Assembly: GCF_022427145.1 (NCBI RefSeq)
Contig: NZ_JAKSXN010000060.1
Location: 1-32,658 of the forward strand
DNA: 32,658 nucleotides
From: Paenibacillus timonensis
GTDB lineage: Bacteria; Bacillota; Bacilli; Paenibacillales; Paenibacillaceae
Direction: 5' to 3'
In this document: piece after piece, positions 7,781-15,665 of the stretch
Numbering within the stretch: the first letter of the stretch is position 1
Layout: every line of letters starts with the position of its first letter
The notes under the pieces: model-generated
The model's input: the letters and a program-made list of their open reading frames with translations, nothing else
Databases searched by the model: none
What the model was told of the DNA's origin: nothing
Program-made: the position numbers and the translations under genes

Positions 7781-9403
7781 TTACTTCTTGTAAAACTCGT
7801 CGTAGGCCGCCTGTTTCCCTTCCATGACCGTCTTGCCGCCCATGGACATATATTCCTCGACCTTCTGGTCATAGACCTTGTCGAATTGATCCGGTTTAGC
7901 CGTGACGATCTTGGCCAGCATTTCTTTTTCGAAATCCTCCAGGATTTTGGCGTATTTGATTTCGGCATCCACCGCAATATCCACGCGAGGCAGGGTATAC
8001 CCGTCGTTGGTGCCTGCTTGAATGCTCTTGACGGTGAAATCCTTAAAGTCAGGATCGAAGGCATTGGCCGCAATGTTCTTGTTCGGGTCCTCCGTCGAAA
8101 TGTACTTGCCATTCAAAATAATGCAGTAATCATAGTAGTTGTACAGCAGGTTCTGAGCCTCCGGCGTATTCAGCAGCAGCGGCAGCCCCTCTTCGCTCAT
8201 TTCGTAAGATACGCCTTCCTCGCCGTTTTGCAGCACCAGGATGTTGTTCGGATCAGCCATCCAGTTCAAATATTTCACGGCTGCCTCCGCGTTTTTGCTC
8301 GTCGCCGGGATCATAATGTAAGCGCCGGTCGGGTCATAGATCGGCTTCGGATGTTTCCCGTCGGGAGTGGAGAACGGATCGATGGCCTCCAGCACCGCGT
8401 TCGGATTATTCGCCTTCAGGTTGGCATAGTACCCGTTGTACACCGGTTCATTGGTATTGGGCGTGCCCGCCCCGGCAACGCTGTTCACGACTTGCTGGGC
8501 GAACGCCTGGCTAAAGTCGTCGCTGAGCGCAAAATCCGGGTCGATCAATCCTTCGTTGTACATCTGGTTCAGCAATCGGTACCCCTCTTTGCTTCCCGGC
8601 TGGAGCCAGCGGGGGACTGCATACAGATCTTTGTCCGTAATTTCGTCCCATTTCCAGAACGAATTGACCAATGGCATCATATGAAACACGTCGATGTAGC
8701 TGTAAGGGACGACCTTGCCTCCCGTTTTGCCAGGATCCTTCTCTTTAAAGGCACGCATGGCATCCACGAATTGCTCCGTCGTTTCAGGAAGCGGAAGATT
8801 TAATTGATCCAGCCAGTCCTTGCGGATAAAGGTAGTGGTCTGAGCTTGAATCACGCGAAGCGCGGGAAGAGTGTATTGCTTCCCATCAAACACACCATAA
8901 GGCAAAGAAGGCTCCAGCACTTTCTTCAAGTTCGGCCCATGCTGATCGATGAGCGGTCCCAGGTCGGTTAAGCCTCCGCTTTTCACGTAGTTTTGCACGG
9001 TAGGCTTGTTATACGTGAACACGATGTCCGGAGCGGAGCCCGAGGCCATCAGGACGTTCAGCTTATCCACCTCTTCGGCGCGCGGCACCGTGACGAACTC
9101 GACGTCGATATTGTTCGGGTCACCGAAATTTTTCTGGATATACTGGGTCATGAAGTTATCCGTTATTGGCGGCTCCCCCGCCGGCGTATTGTTGCGGTCA
9201 AACAGCTCCACTTTCAAGGTAATCCGTTCCCCTTTCGGTTCGGACTCCTTGGCATTGTTCGTCGCCGCGGCATTCCCGCCGCCGTTCCCCTCTCCGCCGG
9301 ATTTGCCGTTGTTCCCCCCGCCGCCGCAGCCCGCCAAAGCCAAGCTCGCGGCCAGGACCAACGCAACTAGGGCGAACATCGAGGAGCGTATTGGTTTGCG
9401 CAT
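7781..9403 (-). CDS. Extracellular solute-binding lipoprotein (LipO/YtcQ type)
   Basis: A 540-residue family-1-like carbohydrate-binding lipoprotein for the adjacent ABC permeases. The type II signal peptide is clear: a basic start, a hydrophobic core (FALVALVLAASLALA), lipobox LALAGC, then a Gly/Asn-rich tether. The mature domain carries VELFDRNNTPAGEPPITDN, FVTVPRAEEVDKLNVLMASG and LNWMADPNNILVLQNGEEGV, typical of the long Lpl/Ytc binding proteins. The ATG at 9403 has GGGAGG at normal spacing. It follows the second permease gene after a 111-bp gap holding a hairpin, and precedes two dehydrogenase genes. It is clearly paralogous to the protein at 11614-13221. No cytosolic ATPase gene is present; this class often shares an MsmX-like ATPase encoded elsewhere. 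Confidence 0.94.
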   Translation of the reverse strand: MRKPIRSSMFALVALVLAASLALAGCGGGGNNGKSGGEGNGGGNAAATNNAKESEPKGERITLKVELFDRNNTPAGEPPITDNFMTQYIQKNFGDPNNIDVEFVTVPRAEEVDKLNVLMASGSAPDIVFTYNKPTVQNYVKSGGLTDLGPLIDQHGPNLKKVLEPSLPYGVFDGKQYTLPALRVIQAQTTTFIRKDWLDQLNLPLPETTEQFVDAMRAFKEKDPGKTGGKVVPYSYIDVFHMMPLVNSFWKWDEITDKDLYAVPRWLQPGSKEGYRLLNQMYNEGLIDPDFALSDDFSQAFAQQVVNSVAGAGTPNTNEPVYNGYYANLKANNPNAVLEAIDPFSTPDGKHPKPIYDPTGAYIMIPATSKNAEAAVKYLNWMADPNNILVLQNGEEGVSYEMSEEGLPLLLNTPEAQNLLYNYYDYCIILNGKYISTEDPNKNIAANAFDPDFKDFTVKSIQAGTNDGYTLPRVDIAVDAEIKYAKILEDFEKEMLAKIVTAKPDQFDKVYDQKVEEYMSMGGKTVMEGKQAAYDEFYKK

Positions 9404-9443
9404 GGTGTTGCCTCCCTTTTCGATTAGTTTTGTATATAGTGAC

Positions 9444-9480
9444 CTTCGGCGCAGCCATCAAGGCCGATGGTCCGCCGAAG
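9444..9480 (-). other. Intergenic mRNA hairpin upstream of solute-binding protein gene
   Basis: On the minus strand CTTCGGCG and CGCCGAAG (outer 8 bp) enclose CCATC/GATGG with a six-base loop. No U-tract follows, so it is not a normal terminator. It separates the permease genes from the binding-protein gene inside one operon. Hairpins at this place commonly stabilise or process the mRNA so that binding protein is made in excess; that role is inferred. Confidence 0.5.
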
Positions 9481-9514
9481 AGCAACTATCGAAATCGACT
9501 TGCCTCCACCGGGA

Positions 9515-10387
9515 CTACCCTTTGACGGCCCCCTGCAGCATGCCGGAAATGAAATACTTCTGCAGCCAGGGGTAGACCAGCAATATCGGCACGGTGGCAA
9601 ACATGATGCTGGCCGACTGGATGCCTTGGGGAATCGGAGTCGCGGCGTTAAAGCCTTCTTGCGCCGTGGCATCGTTCACCTGGCTGTTGATGACCATCTG
9701 ATAAAGCTTGAGCTGAAGCGGGTACAGATTCTTATCGTTGATATAAAACAAGGCGTCCTGAAACATGTTCCACCGGTCCACGGCCGAATACAGCCCAATG
9801 GTTGCGAGGATCGGCAACTGAAGCGGGAGGACCACCCGGAGCAGAAACCGGAAATGGCCGCAGCCGTCCATCCAGGCCGAGTCCTCCAGCTCATGAGGAA
9901 CCCCGGAGAAGGAAGTCCTCATAATGATCAGCAGGAACGCATTGATCATCAGAGGCAAAATGAGCGACAGAGGCGAATTTAACAGGCCCAGCTCTTTGAC
10001 GAGCAAGTAATTGGGGATGATCCCGGGATTAAAAAACATCGTGACGACGATCAAGCCGAACATCACGTTTCGTCCCGTGAAGTTTCTCCGGCTTAACGCA
10101 TACGCGGCCATAATGGTCATCACCAAAGCGACTGCGGTATAGACGGCAACCAGAATCACCGTCAGCGCTAGGGAACGCATCATGGAGATGTCCCCGAAAA
10201 CCGCGGAATACGCATGGAAGTTCCAGTCGACCGGCCACAGGAACACTTCCCCCGACATAATGGCCCGGTTGCCGCTGAAGGATAAGGCGAAGATATGGAT
10301 CATCGGCACGACGCAAAATAAGGCGAACAGTCCGATGAACACGATGACGATGGTATCGATCACTTTATCAACCGGATTCCGAATCAC
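9515..10387 (-). CDS. Carbohydrate ABC transporter permease (YtcP/MalG type)
   Basis: A 290-residue inner permease subunit. Six membrane segments are visible, including VIVFIGLFALFCVVPMIHIFA, LALTVILVAVYTAVALVM and LSLILPLMINAFLLIIM. The cytoplasmic coupling loop that contacts the ATPase lies at about 167-188 (ELEDSAWMDGCGHFRFLLRVVLP), with DSA in place of the EAA consensus. The start is GTG at 10387, with AAGGAGG eight bases before it. It lies 17 bp downstream of the partner permease. The C-terminal LLVYPWLQKYFISGMLQGAVKG is typical of this subfamily, which handles oligosaccharides or modified sugars in Paenibacillus and Bacillus. Confidence 0.95.
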   Translation of the reverse strand: MIRNPVDKVIDTIVIVFIGLFALFCVVPMIHIFALSFSGNRAIMSGEVFLWPVDWNFHAYSAVFGDISMMRSLALTVILVAVYTAVALVMTIMAAYALSRRNFTGRNVMFGLIVVTMFFNPGIIPNYLLVKELGLLNSPLSLILPLMINAFLLIIMRTSFSGVPHELEDSAWMDGCGHFRFLLRVVLPLQLPILATIGLYSAVDRWNMFQDALFYINDKNLYPLQLKLYQMVINSQVNDATAQEGFNAATPIPQGIQSASIMFATVPILLVYPWLQKYFISGMLQGAVKG

Positions 10388-10404
10388 GCGAGCTCCCTCC
10401 TTGG

Positions 10405-11355
10405 CTAGAAGATGCCTTGCTGGTTTACTTTTCTAGAAATGAGTTCGGCCGTGAGCAGCAGAATCAGCCCGATGACCGACTGGAACAATCCTACGGCCGT
10501 CGCCAGCGCGAATTGCGCCGATTGAATCCCAACCGTGTACACATAGGTGCTGATCACCTGAGCGACATCCATGACGTAACCGTTCTGCAGGGCATACGGC
10601 TGTTCGAAGCTGATATCCGCCATATGGCCGATCTGGATGATAAACAACACCACGATCGTCGGCTTGATCCCGGGCAGCGTAATATGCCAGATTCGTCGCA
10701 GCCGGCTCGCCCCGTCTACCTCGGCGGCTTCGTACAGCTCCTTATTGATCCCTGTAAGCGCTGCCAAGTATAGGATCGTTCCCCAGCCCGCATAGTGCCA
10801 TACCCCGGCTCCCGTGTAGGTCAGAATCCAAAGCACCGTGTCTTCGAGGAACGGAATCGGTTTGCCGCCGAGGCTTTTCATCAATTCATTCACGCTGCCC
10901 GTATTGGTGGCTAGCAATTGAATGACCATCCCGCCGACGATGACCCAGGAAATAAAGTGAGGCAAATACAGCAAGGTTTGGCTTACGCGCTTGTACCATC
11001 GGACGCGCAGCTCGTTCAGCATGATCGCCAGGATGATCGGAATCGGAAAGGTAAGCAAGGAGAGAACGTTCAACATCAAGGTGTTGCGCAGCGCTTTATA
11101 AAACTGCGGCATCCCAAATATTTCCCGAAATACGTCCCATCCGACCCACTCGCTGGCCCAGATCCCCTTAAAAATGTTGTAGTCCTTAAAAGCAACTACG
11201 ACGCCCGCCATCGGAATGTACTTAAATACGATAAAGAACGTCATCGGCAAGAGCATCAGAAGATACAAAGGCCACTGCCGCTGAAAAGCGGCCATGCCAT
11301 TCTTGCGCCGTTTGACGGGGAGCGGTGAACGCGCCCGCCTGACTTCCGTTTGCAT
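10405..11355 (-). CDS. ABC transporter permease (LplB type)
   Basis: A 316-residue permease, partner of the YtcP-like subunit. After a basic N-terminus comes WPLYLLMLLPMTFFIVFKYIPM, then further helices and the coupling loop ELYEAAEVDGASRLRRIWHI, a canonical EAA---G motif. The Lpl/Ytc signature GVVVAFKDYNIFKGIW is present. I choose the ATG at 11355 (MQTEVRR) because GGAGG lies six bases before it; an ATG two codons upstream directly abuts the same site. The frame is open to 11463 but that segment holds the promoter. It is the first gene of the transport operon, preceded by a weak promoter with adjoining 13-bp repeats and by the terminator of the upstream binding-protein gene. Confidence 0.94.
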   Translation of the reverse strand: MQTEVRRARSPLPVKRRKNGMAAFQRQWPLYLLMLLPMTFFIVFKYIPMAGVVVAFKDYNIFKGIWASEWVGWDVFREIFGMPQFYKALRNTLMLNVLSLLTFPIPIILAIMLNELRVRWYKRVSQTLLYLPHFISWVIVGGMVIQLLATNTGSVNELMKSLGGKPIPFLEDTVLWILTYTGAGVWHYAGWGTILYLAALTGINKELYEAAEVDGASRLRRIWHITLPGIKPTIVVLFIIQIGHMADISFEQPYALQNGYVMDVAQVISTYVYTVGIQSAQFALATAVGLFQSVIGLILLLTAELISRKVNQQGIF

Positions 11356-11401
11356 CGGCATCCTCCTTTCGGTTGGTAAGTCCATGGCTTGGTTGCAGCT
11401 A

Positions 11402-11430
11402 ACTATACACGAGGGGAAGACGATGGAAAA
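11402..11430 (-). promoter_or_regulatory. Candidate promoter of transporter operon
   Basis: Minus-strand -10 TATAGT (11402-11407), 17-bp spacer, poor -35 TTTTCC (11425-11430). The weak -35 directly abuts the repeat at 11431-11443, the usual layout for an AraC-type activator touching RNA polymerase. The match is by eye. Confidence 0.5.
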
Positions 11431-11485
11431 TTCTCCTTTTTTACAGGCTTCTTCTCTTTTCAATGCGGGTTTTTCACCTTTTTTA
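11431..11485 (-). promoter_or_regulatory. Two 13-bp direct repeats, candidate AraC operator
   Basis: On the minus strand TAAAAAAGGAGAA (11431-11443) and TAAAAAAGGTGAA (11473-11485) are direct repeats differing at one base, spaced 42 bp start to start, about four helical turns. They lie just upstream of the transporter promoter. An identical copy of the first occurs upstream of the araC-type gene at 15550-15562. Binding by the neighbouring AraC protein is inferred. Confidence 0.5.
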
Positions 11486-11533
11486 TATGCCTAACCTTTG
11501 TTCCATCAGCGGGTTAACAGGTGGTTTCAGGCA

Positions 11534-11575
11534 TAAAAAAACGCCCCATTCAGGGAGTGCTCCCTGCTTGGGACG
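11534..11575 (-). terminator. Intrinsic terminator after second solute-binding protein gene
   Basis: Minus strand: outer stem CGTCCCA/TGGGGCG, two-base internal mismatch, inner stem CAGGGAG/CTCCCTG, followed by a seven-T tract. It separates the AraC plus binding-protein transcript from the permease operon. Confidence 0.88.
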
Positions 11576-11613
11576 GTTTTCAGCTCATCCTGCTCGTCAT
11601 GTACGATTGGCCA

Positions 11614-13221
11614 TTATCGAATGCCGCGGTTCTGCTCCTTATAGGCCTGGTGCTTCTCTTCGCGGACCTGCTGTCCGCCCATGGATAAATACTCCGCCAC
11701 TTCCTCATCGTATACGGCATCGAATTCCTCCGGCTCCGCCGTGATCACCTTCACGAAGATCTCGTCGCTCTTCTCATTCAAGATGGCCGCATAACGAATT
11801 TCGGAAGATAAGACCGCATGGATGCGCGGGGTCTCGATCCCGTCGTTCATGCCGTATTCCACGCTTTTGCGCGTAAATTCCTCGAATCGCGCATTGGACG
11901 CGTTGGCTTTCAGGTTCATGCGTTCGTCCTGGCTGCTGACATATTTCCCGTTCAAGATGATGCAATAGTCGAAATAATTAAATAACAAGCGGTCCGCATC
12001 CTCGTTCTCCAGGGTAACCGGCACGCCATCCTCCATCCGGTACGTTACTCCCTCCACGCCGTTCTGCAGCGTAATGATGTTCTCCGGCTGTGCCATCCAA
12101 TTCAAGTACTTGATGGCAGCCTCGGCGTTTTTGCTCGTTTTCGGAACCATGATGTACATGCCCGTTTTTTCCAAAATCGGCTTGGGCTTCTCGCCGCTTG
12201 CGCTTGTGAAGGGATCGATCGGCATCAGGGTGGCGTTCGGATCATTCCTTTGCAATTCAGCAAGATATCCCATATATACCGGCTCATTCGTGTTTGGGGT
12301 TGCGGCACCTACGCGGCCGTTCACCAAGTCCTTCTGAAATTGTTGGGCGAACCGGTCCAGATGAAAGTCCGGGTCGATCAGACCCTCATGATACAGGCGG
12401 TTCAGAAACCGGAACGCCTCCTTGTTTCCGGGCATCGCCCAACCCGGTTCGGCGTATAAGTCCTCCTTGGTGATCCGGTCCCAATCCCAAAACGAATACT
12501 GTAGCGGGGCCGTGTGATAATAATCGATTTGACCGTAGGGATAGATGACCTCCCCGTTCTTCCGCAGCCGGTTTTCTTTAAACGCCTGAAGCGCCCGGTA
12601 AAAATCCTCCGTCGTCTCCGGCAAAGGCAATCCGGCTTCCCGGAGCCAATCCTCCCGGATCAGAGTCGTGCTTCGGGCCGTTAGCACCCGTTTGGCCGGA
12701 ATCGCAAACTGTGTTTCCTGAATCCGTCCGTAACTCAGGATATCTTCTCCCAGAAGCTGCTTCAGCCTTGAGCCGTATCGTTCCAGTAAGGGCGACAGAT
12801 CGGTTAATTTGCCCTGCGTGTAAAAATTGTAGACGGTCGGCAGGTCGTACGTAAACACGAGATCCGGCGCTTGATTCGCGGCCATCAACACCTGCAAGCG
12901 CCTGACTTCGTCCGCACGGGGGACGGTAACGAATTCCACCCGGATCCGCTCCGGATCCCCGAAGTGCTCTTGAATGTACCGCGTCATCGCGTTATCAGTG
13001 ATCGTCGGCGCGCCGATCGGCTTGTTGCTGCGCTCGAACAATTCAATTCTTAGCGTGGTCCAGCCGTCGTCAGCTGCCGCTAATCCGTCCGCTGCTATGG
13101 GCCGGACCGGGTCCGACGCCAAGCTTATCCAATTCGATCCTTCGATCCCGCTGCATCCCGCCAATAAACCCAGCAAAACGACGAATGCCAGCTTCGATAA
13201 CCATGACCTCGAAAGCGGCAT
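11614..13221 (-). CDS. Extracellular solute-binding lipoprotein, paralogue of the protein at 7781-9403
   Basis: A 535-residue binding lipoprotein. The start is the ATG at 13221, with GGAGGTG four bases upstream, giving MPLSRSWLSKLAFVVLLGLL and lipobox LLAGC; the frame runs open upstream but into the preceding gene. It shares long blocks with the other binding protein: IELFERSNKPIG, PTITDNAMTRYIQEHFGDPE, VEFVTVPRADEVRRLQVLMA, KYLNWMAQPENIITLQNGVEG, NYFDYCIILNGKYVSSQDE and EYLSMGGQQV. It lies 34 bp after the AraC gene and ends at a strong terminator, so it forms a transcript with the regulator rather than with the permeases. It may feed the same permeases with a different ligand, or present ligand to the AraC sensor. 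Confidence 0.93.
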   Translation of the reverse strand: MPLSRSWLSKLAFVVLLGLLAGCSGIEGSNWISLASDPVRPIAADGLAAADDGWTTLRIELFERSNKPIGAPTITDNAMTRYIQEHFGDPERIRVEFVTVPRADEVRRLQVLMAANQAPDLVFTYDLPTVYNFYTQGKLTDLSPLLERYGSRLKQLLGEDILSYGRIQETQFAIPAKRVLTARSTTLIREDWLREAGLPLPETTEDFYRALQAFKENRLRKNGEVIYPYGQIDYYHTAPLQYSFWDWDRITKEDLYAEPGWAMPGNKEAFRFLNRLYHEGLIDPDFHLDRFAQQFQKDLVNGRVGAATPNTNEPVYMGYLAELQRNDPNATLMPIDPFTSASGEKPKPILEKTGMYIMVPKTSKNAEAAIKYLNWMAQPENIITLQNGVEGVTYRMEDGVPVTLENEDADRLLFNYFDYCIILNGKYVSSQDERMNLKANASNARFEEFTRKSVEYGMNDGIETPRIHAVLSSEIRYAAILNEKSDEIFVKVITAEPEEFDAVYDEEVAEYLSMGGQQVREEKHQAYKEQNRGIR

Positions 13222-13255
13222 AGCGCACCTCCTCCCTCTTTGGGACGACTCTGTT

Positions 13256-15475
13256 TTAAATCGTACGGTACATATTGCGGTACTCCCCTGGCGGAATGTC
13301 CTGAAATTTCTTGAAGGCACGGTAGAAGGAATTGACGTTCTGGTAACCGCTATGCTCCGCCACCGACTGGATCGAGTCCTCGGTTTCCAGCAAGAGCTGT
13401 TTGGCCTGCTGCATCCGGACCTTCAAGACGTAATCCACGAATTTCTCCCCCATCTCCTCTTTGAAAATAACGCTCAGCGCGCTGGGCTGAAGGTTCAGGT
13501 AATCGCTGACCTGGACCAGGGAGAGACCCGGATCGGCGAAATGCGCATCGATGAAATGTTTGGCCTGCATGGCCAAGCTGTGGTGCCTGCGGGCTTGCCG
13601 ATCCTCTTCTGCATAAGCCTCGAACTGGTTCATGAGGCTCATGAACTGTTCCTGAAATTCCTCCAACGTCTCCGCTGTCTCGGTCAGGCCGGCGAACCGA
13701 TCCTGATAATCTTCTTTCCAGCGGGTTTGAATCGGGGAGGACAAGGCCAGCACCGCCTTATCCATCCGTTTGATGAACGCCTGGGCAAACTCCGCCATAT
13801 CCCGCTTGCGAAACCGCATCTTCCCCAGTTCGCCGAAGATCTGCGTTAATTTTTCCCGCCATTCGCTTTCATTCATGCGGAAAGACTGGGCGGCGTAATC
13901 CAGGGCTTGGAGGTACGCATATCGATCCAGATTTAGGATGCCGGCGCTTTTCCGATTGTCGATGACCGAATGTAAACCGATCACCGTTTTGAGTTCCACG
14001 TTCTCCAACGCGTTCCGATAGGAGTCCGCGAGGGTTTCGATCGACTTCGAATCCGCCCCGATTCCGATGGACAACGTCAGCTCCAGATGCTGATGAATCC
14101 ATTTTTTGAATTCCTCTGCATAGGCGATGGCCGCCTGGTTGCTGCGCGGATCGGAAGCCGTATGATGCACGACGAAAGCGATGCGGTGCGGTTCCATCCA
14201 GGCATGCCATACAAACGAATGATGGCTTTGCCCCAGATCGCGGAAGGCGCTCTCGATAATAAATTTGAGCAAATGCTGGTCTTTGACCTTGTATTTGTCC
14301 GTAAACGCGGCATACCGGTCCAGCTCCGCCACCATCACGCCTAACCGGTCGTAGGGGGCCGATAGGTTGAACTCGCCTAGCCGCTGCCGAAATTCTTCAT
14401 CCGTCAACACGAGATGCCCGGCCAACACGTCGTGAAAAAGCCGCTGCTGCCGCAGCAAACTGTCCTCCTTATGCAGGCTCTCGTAATCCAGCGACCGCTT
14501 CAAGAGGTGGTCCAGCGCCATTTCGATGAACGTGAACTCGTTGTTCGCTCCTTTGATGCCCAGTTCCTCGCTTTTCCGGTTCGAAAATTGGCTGACCTTT
14601 TCCGTAATCGATTGGATGGGCTTGTAGTGGATGTGGGTCACGATCGTAAACCCGATCAGGGCCAGCAGGATCAAGATAACCCAAATGACCATCCACGCGT
14701 TCGAGAAGAGGGATAGCCAGTTGTAGCCCTGGTCATGAACCCCCTCCGAGAGATAAGTCCAGCCGGTATAATCGGATTGAACCTGAATCGTGTCCATGGC
14801 AGATTCCGAATCCGGCATCACCTCAGCGGAAGCTGCATTAACTAGGCGAACTTGATTGTAATCGCTTTCACTTAATGAATTGAGATATTCCAGAAAAGAG
14901 CGCTGGTACACGTTCACCACGAGGGCCCCCCGCATGTCGTCCCCGGTATAAGCAAATTTCACCAAGGAGACGACCTGCTGCGCTTCCTCCCCTTGGGGCA
15001 GATAGGCAAAGGACCGCGGATTAAACCAGCCTGCGGATTCTTTCCTACCGTAGTTGGACGCCAAGAAGCCCGCATCGCCAAACGCCCCCAGCGAATTGGA
15101 TCCCAAATCCGAAATGATCCGTTGTTCGGCTTCATTGTAGATATAAATGGTGTTGGCAAAAGGCAATGCCAAGCTCAATTCAATCATCTTTTTCTGCAGC
15201 AGGAAATCATCCAGCGCATCCTTGGGGCCGTTCGTGAAGTAGTTCTGAATCTCGCCATCCATCAACAATTTGCTGACGACGTTGCGTTCGATCAACATGA
15301 GATTCGCATCTGCGTTAAAGACGATCCGATCCAAGATCGCTTTGTTGGTCTCCAGGTATTTTCGCTCGGAAGCGTTGTTGAGGGCCAGGAAAATCATGAA
15401 GATCATGGAGGAAATGATGACGAAGAGAATCGGAGCATAGGAAAGAATCGTACGGTAATACCAGTTCATTCTCAT
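13256..15475 (-). CDS. Membrane-anchored AraC-family transcriptional regulator
   Basis: A 739-residue single-polypeptide sensor and regulator. TM1 (about 9-32, LSYAPILFVIISSMIFMIFL) and TM2 (about 258-281, MVIWVILILLALIGFTIV) flank a roughly 220-residue outside sensor of the CACHE-like kind. A cytosolic linker of the YesN type follows (RLGVMVAELDRY, LSIGIGADS), then a C-terminal AraC double HTH (about 635-739): LSLVQVSDYLNLQPSALSVI and IQSVAEHSGYQNVNSFYRAF, ending with the PPGEYR motif. The start is the ATG at 15475 with GGGAGAG six bases upstream; a TTG five codons earlier is weaker. Such proteins activate Lpl/Ytc-type sugar transporters, here most likely the adjacent operon and possibly their own promoter through the shared 13-mer. 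Confidence 0.94.
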   Translation of the reverse strand: MRMNWYYRTILSYAPILFVIISSMIFMIFLALNNASERKYLETNKAILDRIVFNADANLMLIERNVVSKLLMDGEIQNYFTNGPKDALDDFLLQKKMIELSLALPFANTIYIYNEAEQRIISDLGSNSLGAFGDAGFLASNYGRKESAGWFNPRSFAYLPQGEEAQQVVSLVKFAYTGDDMRGALVVNVYQRSFLEYLNSLSESDYNQVRLVNAASAEVMPDSESAMDTIQVQSDYTGWTYLSEGVHDQGYNWLSLFSNAWMVIWVILILLALIGFTIVTHIHYKPIQSITEKVSQFSNRKSEELGIKGANNEFTFIEMALDHLLKRSLDYESLHKEDSLLRQQRLFHDVLAGHLVLTDEEFRQRLGEFNLSAPYDRLGVMVAELDRYAAFTDKYKVKDQHLLKFIIESAFRDLGQSHHSFVWHAWMEPHRIAFVVHHTASDPRSNQAAIAYAEEFKKWIHQHLELTLSIGIGADSKSIETLADSYRNALENVELKTVIGLHSVIDNRKSAGILNLDRYAYLQALDYAAQSFRMNESEWREKLTQIFGELGKMRFRKRDMAEFAQAFIKRMDKAVLALSSPIQTRWKEDYQDRFAGLTETAETLEEFQEQFMSLMNQFEAYAEEDRQARRHHSLAMQAKHFIDAHFADPGLSLVQVSDYLNLQPSALSVIFKEEMGEKFVDYVLKVRMQQAKQLLLETEDSIQSVAEHSGYQNVNSFYRAFKKFQDIPPGEYRNMYRTI

Positions 15476-15502
15476 ATACAACTCTCCCAAACCGTTTCAT
15501 TC

Positions 15503-15531
15503 ATTATAAGAGATCCCATTCGTGTTGTTAA
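15503..15531 (-). promoter_or_regulatory. SigA-type promoter of the araC-type gene
   Basis: Minus strand TTAACA (15526-15531), 17-bp spacer, TATAAT (15503-15508): a near-consensus housekeeping promoter 28 bp before the ATG at 15475. The -35 lies inside the palindrome GTTAATTAAC (15527-15536). Confidence 0.75.
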
Positions 15532-15549
15532 TTAACAATTTATTCGGGA

Positions 15550-15562
15550 TTCTCCTTTTTTA
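15550..15562 (-). promoter_or_regulatory. Third copy of the 13-bp candidate AraC site
   Basis: Plus strand TTCTCCTTTTTTA, identical to 11431-11443 and in the same orientation relative to its gene. It starts 18 bp upstream of the -35 of the araC-type gene, consistent with autoregulation. It could also be used by the divergent fecR-like gene. Confidence 0.45.
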
Positions 15563-15582
15563 TTTAAGTTTTTAGATATTCA

Positions 15583-15612
15583 TTGCACTGCGTCGCTGTG
15601 AGACCTTAAAAT
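15583..15612 (+). promoter_or_regulatory. Candidate promoter of the FecR-domain gene
   Basis: TTGCAC (15583-15588), 18-bp spacer, TAAAAT (15607-15612), upstream of the TTG start at 15666. A GTTAATTAA element directly follows the -10. Moderate match by eye. Confidence 0.4.
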
Positions 15613-15665
15613 GTTAATTAAGTAAATTTTACATTTTTTAATAGAACAAAGTAGGGGATGATCTG

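Noticed and set aside
7493..8803. Long plus-strand open frame of 436 codons
   Set aside because: It lies antisense to a Gfo/Idh gene and a solute-binding lipoprotein that have clear family motifs; its translation is rich in Arg, His and Val with no recognisable domain, as expected of a shadow frame in GC-rich DNA.
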